The notes: a model not told the origin generated them from the letters alone. A stretch of 64,000 nt of DNA from Paramarasmius palmivorus (GCA_037176845.1 JAYKXP010000129.1:1-64000), one strand, 5' to 3'; shown: positions 12,588 to 24,722, numbered from the stretch's first letter. Numbers and translations are program-made.

Positions 12588-13664
12588 CTACTTGCGCATG
12601 CGCTTCTTGAAGCGTTCCATGACCTATCGTGAAATTTAGTATGAATAAATAGCAGACAAACCATCGGTCGTCGATACACTTACTAGTTCATCAGTCGCCA
12701 TTTGAGGCTTATCTTGATTAGTTCTCCTCGACTGTTCCTCCTGCAATTGAATGCTCATGGCCTCTAGCTCGGCGTCTCGCATAATATCAGCGTCGGATTT
12801 CATCCTGAGATTTGGCCGATAGACTAAAGTAAAAGCAATGCCACTTCAGGCTCAGGAAGGACGGGGAGTGCGACTCACAGCGTGTTGCGACCTCTTCCCC
12901 TTTGGGTATCGTCCGTCTATCCGGCCGTCTTCTGCAACGATTCTCTTTGCCTTCTCTGTTTCCTTGATATTCTTTAATCGGGAGGTATAACAATGAGAAC
13001 CTACTCCATGCCTAAATCGACTTCAGGTGTTGCTGTGAGCATAGTCATACTGTTGGTTATGTTTTCGTTGTTTGTTTCCTGCTTCTTCTGTTCGACTTTC
13101 CATCGTTCGGGAACTTGGTATAGGGCCTCCTGAGAGTCCAAGGGTTTGTTCTTCCCGTCGCCGTCGTCTTTAGCGCGTGAAGGTATTTGCAAGTGCTCTG
13201 CGATGTAAGCCATCCCATCGCATAGTGAGCTTCATTGGTGAATAGTCTTGTAAAGTGACGGATTGTCGACATCTAACGCATTGGTTGCTGATCATCTTCT
13301 CTGTGGAATCGTAAATGATTGTTACATTCGCAAACAAGCAAGACGTACTGCTCTTCCTCGTTATCTGCTTCACTTTTCTTTCTTTTTCTTGTCTCAGCTT
13401 TGTCGAATCTATACCCTGTCGGACTTCCTCAATTTTCTGAGTTCGATTATGTCGTACAATCTTTACGGAGCGTGAACTGACTTCTTTCACGGGGATGTGT
13501 CCAAGAACATACACGTACGGAAGCTTCTCCTCTTCAGCAGGTGTTTCTGTCGACTCTTCAATTTCTGGTGTCCGTTCGCGAATGCGGGGTTGCGGCCTTG
13601 AGCGCCTTTGTCAAGGGGAAGCACTTTTGCCGGCTTCGGGAGTGGGAGATAGTGAGGTAGTCAT
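12588..13664 (-). CDS. Tls1 / C9orf78 (HCA59)-like protein, frame-broken
   Basis: This resembles the splicing-associated Tls1/C9orf78 family. Diagnostic blocks on the minus strand are RRSRPQPRIRERTPEIEE (about 13610), RQGIDSTKL (about 13400), TNALDVD (about 13280), ALYQVPERWKVE followed by ITNSMTMLTATPEVDLGME (to about 12944), SRLKNIKETEKAKRIVAED, IDGRYPKGK and RDAELEAMSIQ. A clean last exon gives VMERFKKRMRK and a stop at 12588. Known family members bind the spliceosome component Brr2 and affect splicing; in fission yeast this influences telomere proteins. An in-frame TGA at 13613–13611 separates the first ATG from the arginine-rich block. A stop also lies before MAYIAEHLQ, and the joints after LGME and near TNALDVD have no canonical intron. 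Other introns, such as 12634–12692, are ordinary. It lies about 270 bp downstream of the gamma-tubulin complex gene on the same strand. Confidence 0.8.
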
Positions 13665-13932
13665 TTCAGGCGAAGAACTTCAAGAAGGGTGAAGTGTACA
13701 GCTATTAGTATAGTAGGCTTAGCCTTCTCGACCATATCGGGTCATGTGATAGTGATCAAAGACGCGCTCAGCAGTGATGCGCTTGAGCACTCAGGCCTCA
13801 GGCCGGGCTTTACCTAGAAAATTCAACGGAAACCGGGCTCTTGGGATGTCGGTTTATCGGTAATTTCCTGGGTACTTCGGAACTTTGGGCAAATCAGTTG
13901 TTTAATACTATCTCTGTTCTAAAGAGCTGATA

Positions 13933-16585
13933 CTATATATCCCAGTCTTCCAAGGTAAAGGCGGGTACTCCAAATGTGCTTCTTCGGCAGGAACAGTAGC
14001 GCTCGAAGCAGCAAATGAGCTAGTCTTCGTGTCATATCAAGATCGACCTCATTCTTAGAATCCGTTGAGTCAGGAGCAAGTCCAACGACATTCCGCTGTC
14101 TTCTTTTCAGTATTCGGCTACGATGCTTGATGACGACAGAGCGACTAGAGATATCACGGGTGATGGTCTTGTCACCTGCATATGATACGAAAGTGTCACT
14201 GAAACTCGTTGCCATGTCCAGGATAGTCATGATTGATTGGTGGAGTACTGCTGTCTACACGAGCTTCAGTGCTCGGTGAGAGAGGGTAATGGAGAAGACT
14301 TTACCTGTGCAGCAGATAACACCCTTGGATCTTTTTAAACTGTCAAACTTATCAGGAGGGCCTCGCGAAAAAGTAGTTACATGCTTACTGCTATTCGTGC
14401 AACTGAATCATGTAATCTAGCGACCTTGGCTGGTTTAGCTTTTCGTGGAATGTTTGGAGTTGCATATAGATGGCCTGTATTCTGATGCATGAGCGTATAC
14501 GACTGAAAATGTCAGCACACTGATTCTTCGTAAAGAAATTTGAAAAGGTACTGTTTTCCAGATCAGTTGCGGAAGCGTTTCAATTGGTGGCGAAGACATA
14601 CTTGATGAATCAGCTGAGCCGACTTCGTACGGCATAGAAGACCTTCATACCAGAATATGTATCCGACTGCCCTCGCTCTCCTCTGACTAGTATCTTTTCC
14701 AAAACACTTTTCGCCCTCCTGATTTAGAACATCATGAGTGTGAAAATCTCGCCATAGATTTGCATAATACGCGGGGGGTCAAGATATAGGTCAAGGGAAA
14801 AGGAACCGCGTAGTCGACAAGAAGCCCTTCAATTGCTTTCACAGTTTCTCGAGCGGCCTCTCTTTCATACCACTACTCTGAAACGAGAGTCGCACGAGAG
14901 GTAGTTGCAGCCAAGATCGAGATCCGGTAGAATTGCTATGACTCAACTCTACGGTGTCGGTAAACGCAGTGTTGAGGAAATGAACGAGTCGTTCCAGGTT
15001 TGACCAGCGTCCATCTAGGGCAGCATTGAGTATGATTGAAGAATCCAAAATAATTCCTGGACGACCTACTTTGGTAAATAAGACGTCTGTGAAGTCACTT
15101 ATCACGTCTCCCCGCAGCATTAGGTATAGACTTTCAATGGCTTTCAAGTGATACCAAAAGTCGCACTCTTCGACAATGGCCCTGGCGATGAGAGACCCGA
15201 TGGCCTCGCAATAGGGCGTTACGCTCATAGATGAGTTGCGAGAGACGATCCACTGATACCGAAAACAGTCTCGAACCATGTCTTCGAGAGCGGGTTGTGT
15301 GATCACAGCGTTATTTCCAGCAACCAGATATCGAAATTTCCCTCATGACCAGCGGTCCAATGCATCAGCCTCCTGCCGTGTTTTGAAGTCATCAATGCCC
15401 AAATCTAGTGCCTTGAGTAACCCAACAGAGTTTCCAGCCTCTAATACGGATGCAGCAACATGTTCCAGAAAGGCAGGTGCGATATGCTGCCTGAACAATT
15501 CGGTAAATCCCAATTGCTCGGTGCCTCGTCACTCGCCAGTTTGACAGCGACAGAGAGAAGGACGTCGAAGCTCTCCTCAAAAGAATCGCGCAACGCCTGC
15601 TCCGTGTTCAGGATGCTGACGACGAGACCATCGTCTCGACTGGATAATGCACCAGCAAGCGCTTTGATCATCAACTCTTCCCTATTGGCACACCAGCGTT
15701 CCAGATGACTGGACTTCAATATCAACCTGAGCGTCCGCAAAAGCTTCCGAGATTCGTGTGATCCTACACCTCCTCGTTCGGGTCCTTTCGAGACGTGCAT
15801 GCGAGCTTTGTCCAATGATTGAAGATGTGAAATTCCGGAGATATTGTAACGTGGTAGATGATTGGCACAGGGTCGACGAAATAGGATGCTGAGAGGGGAG
15901 GGAAAGATGGAGAGAGCGTGGTGCCCTTGGCTGTCTAAGGCTACTATCAAAGCGAGGTAACCGAACCGGGAATACCAGCTTACGCTGCGCGACGGTTATC
16001 TATCCACTCAAACAGAATATTTTTCCTGCCTTGAAGTGCGATCAACACTTCCCGCACTGCATCCTTTTGGAAAATATACTTCTGTGACGAAATGAGTTGA
16101 CCATACCGGGTCATGGACTATAACACACCTCGACAGACAGCATGATTTCCAAAGGAAGCTCGTTGTTTGTAACGTCAAGCGACGAACTTGAGGGAAGAAT
16201 GCGTTGCAGGGTAGGCCCTGCATATACAAACGATTAAGTTTCGTTATCTTTGGAAATGTCCCCGAAACGAACCCAGCGTCGATGCATTTCCAATATCAAA
16301 GGTGCCACGCCGATGAATAACATTCTCAAGACTCTCTTCCATCTTCCAGTCCTCTCTTCAATATTGTTTAGACCTGAGATTCCCCACCTCTTTTCTATAC
16401 GCGTGAGTGGATGTAGAGAGGGTTTTCCAAGGAGCCGAAATGCGACGTTGAACCAGGGGGCGGCTGTAGGTCGGTTCATGGACCAAAGAGGGTGGTGAAA
16501 GCGGGATGTCAAGCCCAATATCCGAGTCAAGTGAAGATAATGACGGGGTACTGTCTGACCCTTCATCGTCATCGACGCCTTCCAT
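13933..16585 (-). CDS. Gamma-tubulin complex component (Spc97/Spc98/GCP family), frame-broken
   Basis: GCP proteins cap and anchor gamma-tubulin for microtubule nucleation at spindle poles. Recognisable minus-strand blocks, N to C, are an acidic Ser-rich start (MEGVDDDEGS, 16585), EVLIALQGRKNILFEWID (about 16060), RAPRSLHLSLPSQ, ERWCANREELMIKALAG (about 15700), LRDSFEESFDVLLSVAVKLA, FWYHLKAIESLYLMLRGD (about 15170), a HFLNTAFTDTVELSH block, LLVDYAVPFPLTYI (about 14825), SVVIKHRSRILKRRQRNV (about 14140) and a final FGVPAFTLEDWDI before the stop at 13933. Several short GT–AG introns are clear. At least one single-base shift lies between the EAFADAQVDIEV block and ERWCANREE (about 15710), and the central part after ASDEAPSNWDLP is hard to follow. 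The subfamily (GCP2–6) cannot be fixed by eye. It is either a decayed copy or a good gene with assembly indels. Confidence 0.8.
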
Positions 16586-18769
16586 GTTGCCTCTTTGTCG
16601 TGTAGGTAGCAGTATGCCGTCGGGTATGCCTATCCAATGCTACCCTCCAAAAGGTTCCTCCATTATCTTTTTCCATGTTAGTTGATCGGAGTCAGGTTGT
16701 TGTAACGGATTGGCCAAATCGGAGTCGAGATAAACCGGCGCGTATGCGAGAGTTTTGGGGTCTGGTGGGGAAGAGAGAGCGAGCTACCATCTTGGTGAAG
16801 AACATTCCATCGATCAAAGACAATATTAGGTCCTTACGAGAAACTGAAGGTGTGCTGGTAGTCGCGATTCCTTGTCAGCGAATCAACATTTGACTTGAGC
16901 GTTGTAGGTGCCTCGAGCATACCTTGAAAGCTTGATCTCTGCATCCAAATCTAGGCAGCGAGGTAACGTGATGTCGGCAAAAATCGCGATAAACCACGCC
17001 AACATGGTGCACCCCAATTCCGAAATTGAAGCACGAAGGTTCCCAAAAGACATACGGCAGTTCAGGCTTTGATGAGCTACATTATTGCGGACAAGCTGGT
17101 GTCGATACCTTCATTCCCCGACACAGGTCCTAGTCATCTGACGGGAGTAGAGAGGACTAGGTTTAGCTGGAATATTCAAGATACTTTCCTAGTGAGCAGG
17201 CAAACCTTCATATTGTGGGTGTGATCAGCACTGGGATATCCTTCACGGAGAAAACAGGTTGAGGCATCCCTGAAGCAACAAACCTGCAGCAAACCAGCTT
17301 CTTGAGAGAACTTTGCCCATCTTCGAAACCGAAAGCCGCAAACGAAAAAACCCTTCTTCCCTTCAGATTGCCATGTGAGTGCTCGTTTCATATCCACCCG
17401 TGTAATTTCTCCCTTAAACATCGATCGCTCTTATCTTGGAGTCTATGCTCATTTCCCTGGTTCTTAGGTTTCCAAGAAGCTCAGGATGTCTGTTCGACTG
17501 GCAATTCTGGCCGCACTAGCTGCATGAGTTGTCTTGTACATACGGAAGACTTCCAGCTTCCAGGGCGACACCAGACGTAGATGGTCCACGTTCACCAGGT
17601 TTCGTCTACGGTCACTCTTCTCAAATATCCAAAGCACCTATCGGAACACTACTTGGACGCTGAGAAACACAGTACGATCGCGCATTTCTTGTTGAAGGGA
17701 CGATTAGGGGTATGCGACAGTATACCTCATTGTTATTCGTTATCCTAATGCATCCCCGTCATCCTTGTTCTTAGTCGCTTCATAGCCACGAACTCGGAGC
17801 AGGCCCGTACGAGGTAGTCTTGAGGTGAGATCTCAAGGCTCATGAACTCAAAATCGATCCAACGAAAAGCTTGAAAACCTTCAAACGCTCGTCGAGGGTG
17901 CTGACGAGCTGGATGTATTGGACCCAGCACCAGTTTATCGCCTCAGGCCATATGCACTCGCCTATGTAATGGAGTACGTTCGACAACACACTTCCATTCC
18001 CGTGCCACATGAACTCGCGAAACTACGAGCAGTGGACATGCCGCCATAAATAAGCCAAAGAAGGACCAGAAGAGGCTGAGCTCAGGAACGAAATCGAGTT
18101 GGTTAAGAGGTTCGCTTAGAGGTGTGACTCTGTCGGGTACGTCAACATCGTTCTGTAGCTTCCCCGGCGACTTATATCCTTTTTTTCGGTCTCGTCTGTT
18201 TAGTTCCCAACAGAGGTAGCCTGGAGCCTTTCAATTTCAGGTGTCGACCTATTCAACCATTGTCAACCTTATCAGACTTGGGAGCACTCTTCTGCGGTCC
18301 GTCGAATTATGGTGCAAGGTGTAGCGATTTCAACCCATCAGAATGAAATCATACATAAACTGACCGAGAACTCCCAGGTTATGTGTGTGCTACCCAGCGC
18401 TGTTTTTCGATTATCCGCCGCCTCCATTCAGTAATCAAGGCTCAGCCATGTTCTACAAGGAATTTTGAGAGAGACCCAGGGGAGAGCAATAGAGCTAGTT
18501 GTAAGTCTTTCTCTACCCGTCGATTAAAATTAGCCGATTCCTCAGTTTGGACTCGGACTATTTTCTGTAGAGGGTAGATATCCAGTTGATTCAGGTCAAT
18601 AGGCTTAGTCGTGTTGAAGGTGGTGTACATCGGAAGATGAGGAAGACCTTGAACAGATCATTCTTGCATGCGTTATCAATCGTTATATGTGACTGCATCG
18701 CCTTAAACTCTCACCAGATCAGTCCGTTCAAGAAATGTCGTACGTCTTCTTTGACCTAAGCAATCGAGT
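16586..18769. other. No secure gene; scattered unrecognised ORF fragments
   Basis: On the plus strand a readable stretch at about 17880–18050 (containing LDVLDPAPVYRLRPYALAYV) looks protein-like but ends in a stop, and I do not recognise it. Similar scraps lie at 17470–17760. They may be decayed exons. The left end may hold 5' sequence of the gamma-tubulin complex gene. I found no RNA gene here. Confidence 0.3.
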
Positions 18770-18779
18770 ATTGCATTTC

Positions 18780-19340
18780 TAAACTCCTTCGCTGCCTAGC
18801 TCGTTCGCATCCGGGAAGAGAAATTCGACTCAAGTCCTCATGCAACATTCGACACAACCAGCGATGTCGAACCTTGCGTAAGCTGACAGACCCTAAATCA
18901 CCCAAGGGAGCTCTGACACACCGTCTCGGCCAGCTACGCGTTCTTCCCAATCGGGTACCTTCCCGCATCTCTCCTCATGAGCAGCTATGTTGGGAACAAG
19001 TTCGCTCGGCGAAGAGCTCTTGCCGACCTCTTCCACGCATGCATGCATTTTATCACGCTCTCTTACGCGCCGCTGGGTATTATTGGTATGATTGTTGTCG
19101 ACAGCAAGGGTGTTACACGCCGAGAGCATCCAATCTTTGCAATCTATGTGGCCGATTACCCTAAACAGAGTTTGCTTCAATATAAAGCTTGGTCGGTGTC
19201 TTTGCGCCACGAATGCCTCGGTGACGATAACACTGACTACCCTTTCCTTAGCCTGGGAGAGATTCCGAGTCTCGAGATACTATCATAGTGCATGTAAAGA
19301 GGCCGGGGTGGAGCCTATACCAGAACCTTTATAGAAAGGG
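18780..19340 (+). mobile_element. Plavaka-type (CACTA-like, KDZ) transposase relic
   Basis: Two adjacent frames carry blocks typical of the agaricomycete Plavaka transposase. The first is MSSYVGNKFARRRALADLFH (about 18977), followed by HPIFAIYVADYPKQSLL (about 19128) and CLGDDNTDYPFLSLGEI (about 19219). Then, in another frame, ACKEAGVEPIPEPL (about 19290). Intact relatives continue with a conserved proline-rich segment and run for roughly a thousand residues. Here only about 180 codons are recognisable. Frame changes occur before the EAGVEPIPEP block, and downstream sequence is not convincing. I saw no terminal inverted repeats or target-site duplication in the flanks. The element is an immobile fossil. 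The assignment rests on remembered family motifs and should be checked by translated search. Confidence 0.7.
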
Positions 19341-20150
19341 CTCTACCAGTTTATCACCCCCAATATACGGCTCATTCAACTTTCATGTGAGGGATCTCCG
19401 CTTTGTCCCGTACGCGTGTCACCCACCACCCCCTTCATCTGCAAAGTATTCGAGGCTTCTTCCCGTGTCAAGGTCTTTCGTTTTCCCAGCCCATGGTCAA
19501 TGGCCGTTTTAATTATGATGCTTTTGGAAACGTAGGCACCCTTTGATATTGGACTATGCCCAACAGATCTTCAAGTTCCCGCAAAGATGCGACAGGAAGT
19601 ACAAGCACTTAAATTTGGTGGCAGCAGGCCAGGGTCTGCACGCCACGAGGTTGATGAATGCAATTCCGAGGCCATACATGGCTCTCATGTCGTAAGTCGT
19701 ATGCATGATGTCCATGCACAGAAAGAATATTAGGCAGTTGGGGTCCAGTTGTATCGGCAATCGTGCGTCTACCAGACTGCACTGGCACGCGCAGATCAGC
19801 AGCGGAGACCGTGGCCGTCATGATCTCGGGTTTAATTGACTCTTCGTTCTTTCCATTGACCTGACTTGACTTTGCTAGACTTCATTCACTCGGGCTCGCT
19901 TAACCTCTGTCATTCGCGAACCACCTCGGCAAGTAGCTGCGCGAACGAAAAATAGGCTCAAAAAGAACGCTTTCCTGACCCAACTGCTCTTCATTACTTT
20001 TGGAAAGACGGACACGGACGACGCCCATTGGCATCGGAAGACCTAGGTGCGCAATCTATCCAATGAAATATCGAGAAAGCTGGCTGACTCTACAAGCCAA
20101 GATTTTGTCGCTGTTTATCGCGCCGTCTTTTACCCGTGCAGTCTCGATCC
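19341..20150. other. Intergenic between Plavaka relic and C2H2 gene
   Basis: No coding family is recognised. Sequence up to about 19760 may be further Plavaka decay. The remainder is the 5' flank of the zinc-finger gene. Confidence 0.35.
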
Positions 20151-21384
20151 ATGTCTGCTGAAGCACGGCTCCTTCGAGAACACAGTCATTATCGAAGTTG
20201 GGAACGGAGTACTAGTTCAGGCCTTCTCACCCATCCTACCGGCATGCAGCGTCCAATGTACAGAGCTTCCGTACAGGATCCAGGCCGTGGAGAACACAGT
20301 CATTATCGAAGTTGGACTTGGGAACAGAGCACTAGCCTGAGTTCAGGCCTACTCACCCATCCTACCGGCATGCAGCGTCCAATGTACAGAGCTTCCGTAC
20401 AGGATCCAGGTGGTTTCACAAGCTCCCAAAACGGGTTTCATAAATACCACATTCGATATCCGGAATCATCTCAACGTATGGCTTCTCAGTGCGAATCACC
20501 TGGGGCAGAGTATTCCATTCATCAGCAACCATTGCATCTCGACAACACAACACACGTTCTTGGCAATCGTCACGACCCAGTGAGCGAGCCTGACGAATTT
20601 CCATCGTCACGAGGTGACTTTCGTTCGCGTTTTGAGCTGTCAAAACCGGATAATCGCCAAACATGCAGTTCGGAAGCGCAGGACTGGAATAATTTTCACT
20701 TTCATCCGACCCACTATCACTCCCAACAGCCTGCCCCCCATGTTCAGACGGAATTAGCTTCGCCCTGGTGTGGAGATAATATGGACGCTATCGTGCTCCG
20801 ATACAATTCGACGGATTTGCAGGGTAGTCCCGACGGCGTGCCTGCAACTTCCGTCACAGCGGCTGGGAGTGGCGTCCAAGCTGCTCCGTACAGTCGACGC
20901 ACCATGCATAAGCAAACCAACTTTCAGGTAGGGCAAACCGTTGGCGTCACGAAGAAGAAGAAGTCCAAAATGCACGAGTGCGAGAAATGTCATAAATTGT
21001 TTCCCCGGTGAGCGTCACTGTTCATGATTTCCAGATTCGCTGGCTTACGACATTTTTTTTTCAAGTCCAAGCGGGCTTAGGACGCACATGAACACGCATA
21101 ACAATGTCAAGCGTATGTGAACCATTGTGGCTGTAAGACATTTTTATAATGCCATTACAGCGTTCGCATGTATCTTTCCGGGGTGTAACAGATCCTTCAC
21201 GGTTCGGTCCAATGCTAAACGACATCTACGTACTCACGGCCTCCTCCCGGAAGCACTTGTCTCCGAGTCGCCTCACCCTGAATTTGTGAACTATGATGCT
21301 CCCATGGTCCCCCACTTGCAAGGGCAACAATTCAGCGCACCTCCCCCAAAGTTGAAATGGAAGCCGACTGACCTTCTTGATTGA
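20151..21384 (+). CDS. Two-finger C2H2 zinc-finger protein
   Basis: The gene splices cleanly as 20151–21007, 21066–21112 and 21161–21384 (1128 nt, 375 residues). The first true ATG is 20151, giving MSAEARLLREH. Residues 1–260 are polar, low in structure and rich in Ser, His and Gln. They include a tandem duplication (residues about 9–87) described separately. A basic KKKKSK stretch precedes finger 1 (CEKCHKLFPRPSGLRTHMNTH, Cys/His complete), which joins directly to finger 2 (CIFPGCNRSFTVRSNAKRH, then LRTH). Each finger is cut by a GT–AG intron in phase. The short linker (NNVKPFAC) and paired fingers are typical of fungal sequence-specific transcription factors acting in the nucleus. Targets are unknown. 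No damage is visible, unlike the conserved genes on its left. Confidence 0.88.
20176..20410 (+). repeat. In-frame tandem duplication (109/121 bp) inside the C2H2 gene
   Basis: Two near-identical copies (20176–20284 and 20290–20410) share the start gagaacacagtcattatcg and the end cagaggcttccg-like block through caggatccagg. Copy 2 carries 12 extra bases in two in-frame insertions, so the reading frame stays open. The protein therefore repeats REHSHYRSW and GLLTHPTGMQRPMYRASV. Confidence 0.9.
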
Positions 21385-21859
21385 AACAGCCTCCTCAACT
21401 TGTAGCTGGTCTCTGAAGGCGGAGATGACTTGACTCGGAGTTGGATGGGCTCGAGGATGATCTGGTAGTACAACATTGCACCTAGGCCAAACGCTCTGCG
21501 GCGTTCTCCTGGATCGCTCGGAGCTAATGACCTCGTATCTTTACGCGTTTGGGCTTTGTAGTTCACCTAACATTATTCACTGTTTCATACTTCCGTTCTT
21601 TCTCTTTGCTTCTTTTGTACTTGCACCAGTAGATACATATACATGACGTTCACTTGGAGCATTGTGTAATCGATATCAGCCTTGGTACAAATGTCAAGGT
21701 TCGGGAGCACCATGGTTATCGATGAATTCGAGGCCGATACTATGTTGACGGCCAATAGCTACTTATCACCAATACAGACAATGAAAACAACTATTGCCGA
21801 GTCACGTACGAAAGACGAGATAGGATTAGGTACTGGTCCCTCGTACTAGAATGTCCGAA
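21385..21859. other. Convergent intergenic spacer
   Basis: This is the 3' flank of the C2H2 gene (+) and of the minus-strand gene ending at 21860. No gene or RNA is recognised. Confidence 0.4.
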
Positions 21860-22569
21860 TCATCCCTGCTTGCGGAGCCTAGCGTTGTGCGCATCTCTCA
21901 TGTTTTTAAGCTGATCGCGGAGAACGGCATCGGCTCCCCAAAAGTTGCTGTGTTGACGGAAATCAGGGAATTCCTCCAGAAGCTGAGTGCACCATGAGTC
22001 CAAGTACCTGATATATATGCAAATAGTGGTTCTGCTTACCATTTCTCGGGCATCGTTCAGGGCTGATCGATTTTGGTCGCTCAGGTTGAGCCCGATTTTG
22101 AGATACTTCTGAATGGCCTCCTTCCCTGTTTTCTGTATTGACGTTAGGAGCACGCCGTGTTTACTGATACATGTATAATACGCACTCGGAGCGATTTGAT
22201 GAGAGAAGGATCCCATCCTGAATTCGCGAGCTTGAAACCGGATGGCTGTTTCACCCAAATAACCTGAGGCTGAAGTTGATCTAACTCGTCATTGCTGTCG
22301 TCCGTAAGGGGGGAGTCGCGGTCTATAGCCTCTGTTGGTGAAGACGCCGATATTGATGAGGATGGGGACGAGTCGTCATCAGCTGCATTCGCTGGTCGAG
22401 ATGAACGTCCTCTGTACGGATGATACCGCGGCTTTTCGTGAAGATATTGTTGTATAGAAGGAACGTGGCGTGACTGCCGCAATGGCACTGCCGTGGCGAA
22501 CAGCGGAATAACTTTTGGTGGACGTGGTAGACGGGGCGAAGCGAATGTTCGGGTAATCTCGACTTTCAT
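21860..22569 (-). CDS. Uncharacterised small basidiomycete protein
   Basis: An intact three-exon gene: 22569–22186, 22132–22040 and 21982–21860, giving 600 nt and 199 residues, with all introns GT–AG. The first 85 residues are basic and Pro/Ser-rich (SSRPANAADDDSSPSSSI), followed by an acidic patch (DSPLTDDSNDELDQLQ). The C-terminal 100 residues are helical and charged. They carry the pattern KEAIQKYLKIGLNLSDQ, then REMLLEEFPDF, then a conserved Trp (FWGADAVLRDQLKNM) and a basic tail. I recall similar short agaricomycete proteins with a helix, a 'FP.L..Y...W' core and a basic tail, but no function is known to me. The clean splicing and codon phase support a real gene. It could bind nucleic acid or act as a scaffold, but the sequence does not decide this. 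Confidence 0.7.
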
Positions 22570-23132
22570 GATGTTTGATTGGGGAATCGCGTGCGCCAGC
22601 GCAGAAAGAACTTGAAAATGAGTGAGGAGAGGTATGAAAGGTTAATTCTGTGAACGCACCCAGCATTCAAATAGCTTTGCCCAGTCCTCCTGCCTGATGT
22701 TTCTTTTTTGTCTTCTCCTCTTCGGAAAACCATTCCGTCTGAACCTTGATGATGTGGTTCCCTTGAAAAGTAAGTATGTTTACCAATTAAGTCATTGATA
22801 CCCACGCTCTGCCCACGCTCCTCAGATGACTTCTGACTTTTCCGACGTTCCAGTGAAACCCACATAGGTATGCTCCATTCCAGAGACCTTTGTTCAGGAT
22901 CCGGTCTTTTGTTTGTTTTTTTTGTGCTGATCCAAAGTTACTCCAACGTGCGAAGGCGAAAGTTTATTTTGCTCTACCACTCCAGAACCACATCTCAATC
23001 ATGTTCTCAATCCTGTCAGTTTTGCTCTCTCCGTTCAGGCCTCTTCTCAAGACAAAAAGCAATACCCAGTTCGTTCCCATGCTATTGTTTCTTTCTTATC
23101 GACTTACTTCCTTCTTTGTGATGTAGAAACGA
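22570..23132. other. Divergent promoter region
   Basis: This separates the minus-strand gene starting at 22569 from the WD40-like gene starting at 23133/23175. The right half is pyrimidine-rich (long CT tracts at 22980–23110), as is common upstream of fungal start codons. No separate gene is recognised. Confidence 0.45.
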
Positions 23133-23174
23133 ATGAAAAGGACCCTCGATGGGGGCCTAAGTCACCCATCTAAC

Positions 23175-24722
23175 ATGACTACCTCCGACCGAAAGCTCTA
23201 CACTCGCGATCACCTCCTTCTTGGTCACAAAGGTCCTGCAGCTTGCCTCGCTCTCCACCCGGATGGCACTTTTGTGGCTTGCGGTGGTGTGTATAATATG
23301 TTCCTCGCAAAGAATCTCAGCTTGATATGAACCGTAGGACACGAAGGGACTTCAATCTGGCATGTCCCCGCAAGTCCACGCGCAATAGAAACGCCGGCAC
23401 CAGCAGGTAATCGCGGAATGACTACCGCTGCGATCTGGATGACTAAAAGAGATAACATGGACGACGGCTTGGCGTTTGGGACTGAAGATGGATACCTCGT
23501 GGTGTGGAGGCGAGAACGCACTACCGGAAAAGTGTGTTCATTCCCGTTTAGGCAACGAAAAGAACGCAACATTCTGACTCATTTGCAGTTCGAAGAAATC
23601 TTCTGTAGACTCCTTCAGGGTGGAACTTACCCGGAAGTTACGTCCATTGCCTTTGACCTAAATTCCAGCCAACTTGCAGTTTCTCACCGCGGAGGCGTGG
23701 TGCACCGCTTTCTGGTCGATGGCGCAATGCAGCCACGGCCAATGAAATCGGCTTCACTTCCCTTTTGTTGTCCACAAACCATTACTTTCGGACATGCATC
23801 GACTAATGGACCAGAAATTTGGGTGTTTAATCGTGATTCTGGCGAGATGTAAGTCCTCCCTCCCTCGAAACCTCTTCGTCCCACTCATTAAAACCGCAGT
23901 GCTATAGTTGATAACGAGGCAAACATCCTGAAGATGAGGCCCACCGGTTGTACTATGTGAGATTTGTACCCAATAATACCTATTCAAAGTTGATGACTCG
24001 ACTCTCGAATAGTGGAAGCGCCGTGATGAATGTCCAAGATGACCTTCTAGCGTTAGACGATGCCACGCCCGGCGTGAGTGTCGAGAAAATGCAGGACGCG
24101 TGGGCCGCATCCAGTGACACCTCTCTTTCACACCCTCCAGACCAATTTTTCTGCCAGTACAAACCACTGCATGTCCAGGACGTGGCTTGTAAGTCAAAAT
24201 ATCTCAATTTTTTAGCCGTCACCGAGGCGTTAATGCACTAACCGAGCGCCTTGAACTTCATTAGGTAGCTATGGCTCCCCAGAATTGGCCCCCACTAGTT
24301 CTAGGGGTGGGTTTTATGAGGTTGAAGCGACCAAGTACCAGCCAGATTTTCCGGGGAACCTCGATTTGGAGGAAATCTTTGAGGCCGTACCTGTGAGGCA
24401 GCCCAAAGATCTCCTGAATCTGACTCTTCCGGAGATTGAGATGTGGATTTCAGAGCCAATCTTCCCCGTAATCGAGCTTCGGGCGAACAAAAGCGACGAG
24501 AATTCTGTCACTCGGCATGTTCTTATCGCCGAAGATGATTCGAGTGATGGTGAGCCCGTCGAGGATATTCAGCTGGATCTGGGGCTAGCAGAGGCCATCG
24601 TAATGGTTCTCCTGCAGGGAAAGGTGCTAGATGACCCAGCAATTACTCGGCAGGGTGGGTGTTTTTGTTTGCAAGAGGTTGCGCTGGGACTGATTTTGAG
24701 CTCTGAAGATGTTTCCCCCTGA
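23175..24722 (+). CDS. WD40-repeat-like protein
   Basis: Six exons join in frame: 23175–23286, 23338–23531, 23589–23848, 23900–23956, 24013–24188 and 24265–24722. Together they give 1257 nt, 418 residues. An upstream in-frame ATG at 23133 would add 14. The N-terminal half reads as beta-propeller blades: LLLGHKGPAACLALHPDG, FVACGGHEGTSIWHVP, DDGLAFGTEDGYLVVWRRE, VTSIAFDLNSSQLAVSHRGG and TFGHASTNGPEIWVFNRDSG. The later block SAVMNVQDDLLALDDATPGV also matches a recurring agaricomycete WD40 family. The C-terminal 150 residues are acidic (EDDSSDGEPVEDIQLDL) and unlike a propeller, so the last exon might be a separate or divergent domain. No catalytic motif is present; such proteins are protein-interaction scaffolds. 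Partner and pathway are unknown. The splice chain is my own reading and the last two introns are the least certain. Confidence 0.72.

Noticed and set aside
20136..20150. Extension of the C2H2 protein to an upstream GTG
   Set aside because: Fungal nuclear genes start at ATG; the first in-frame ATG is 20151.
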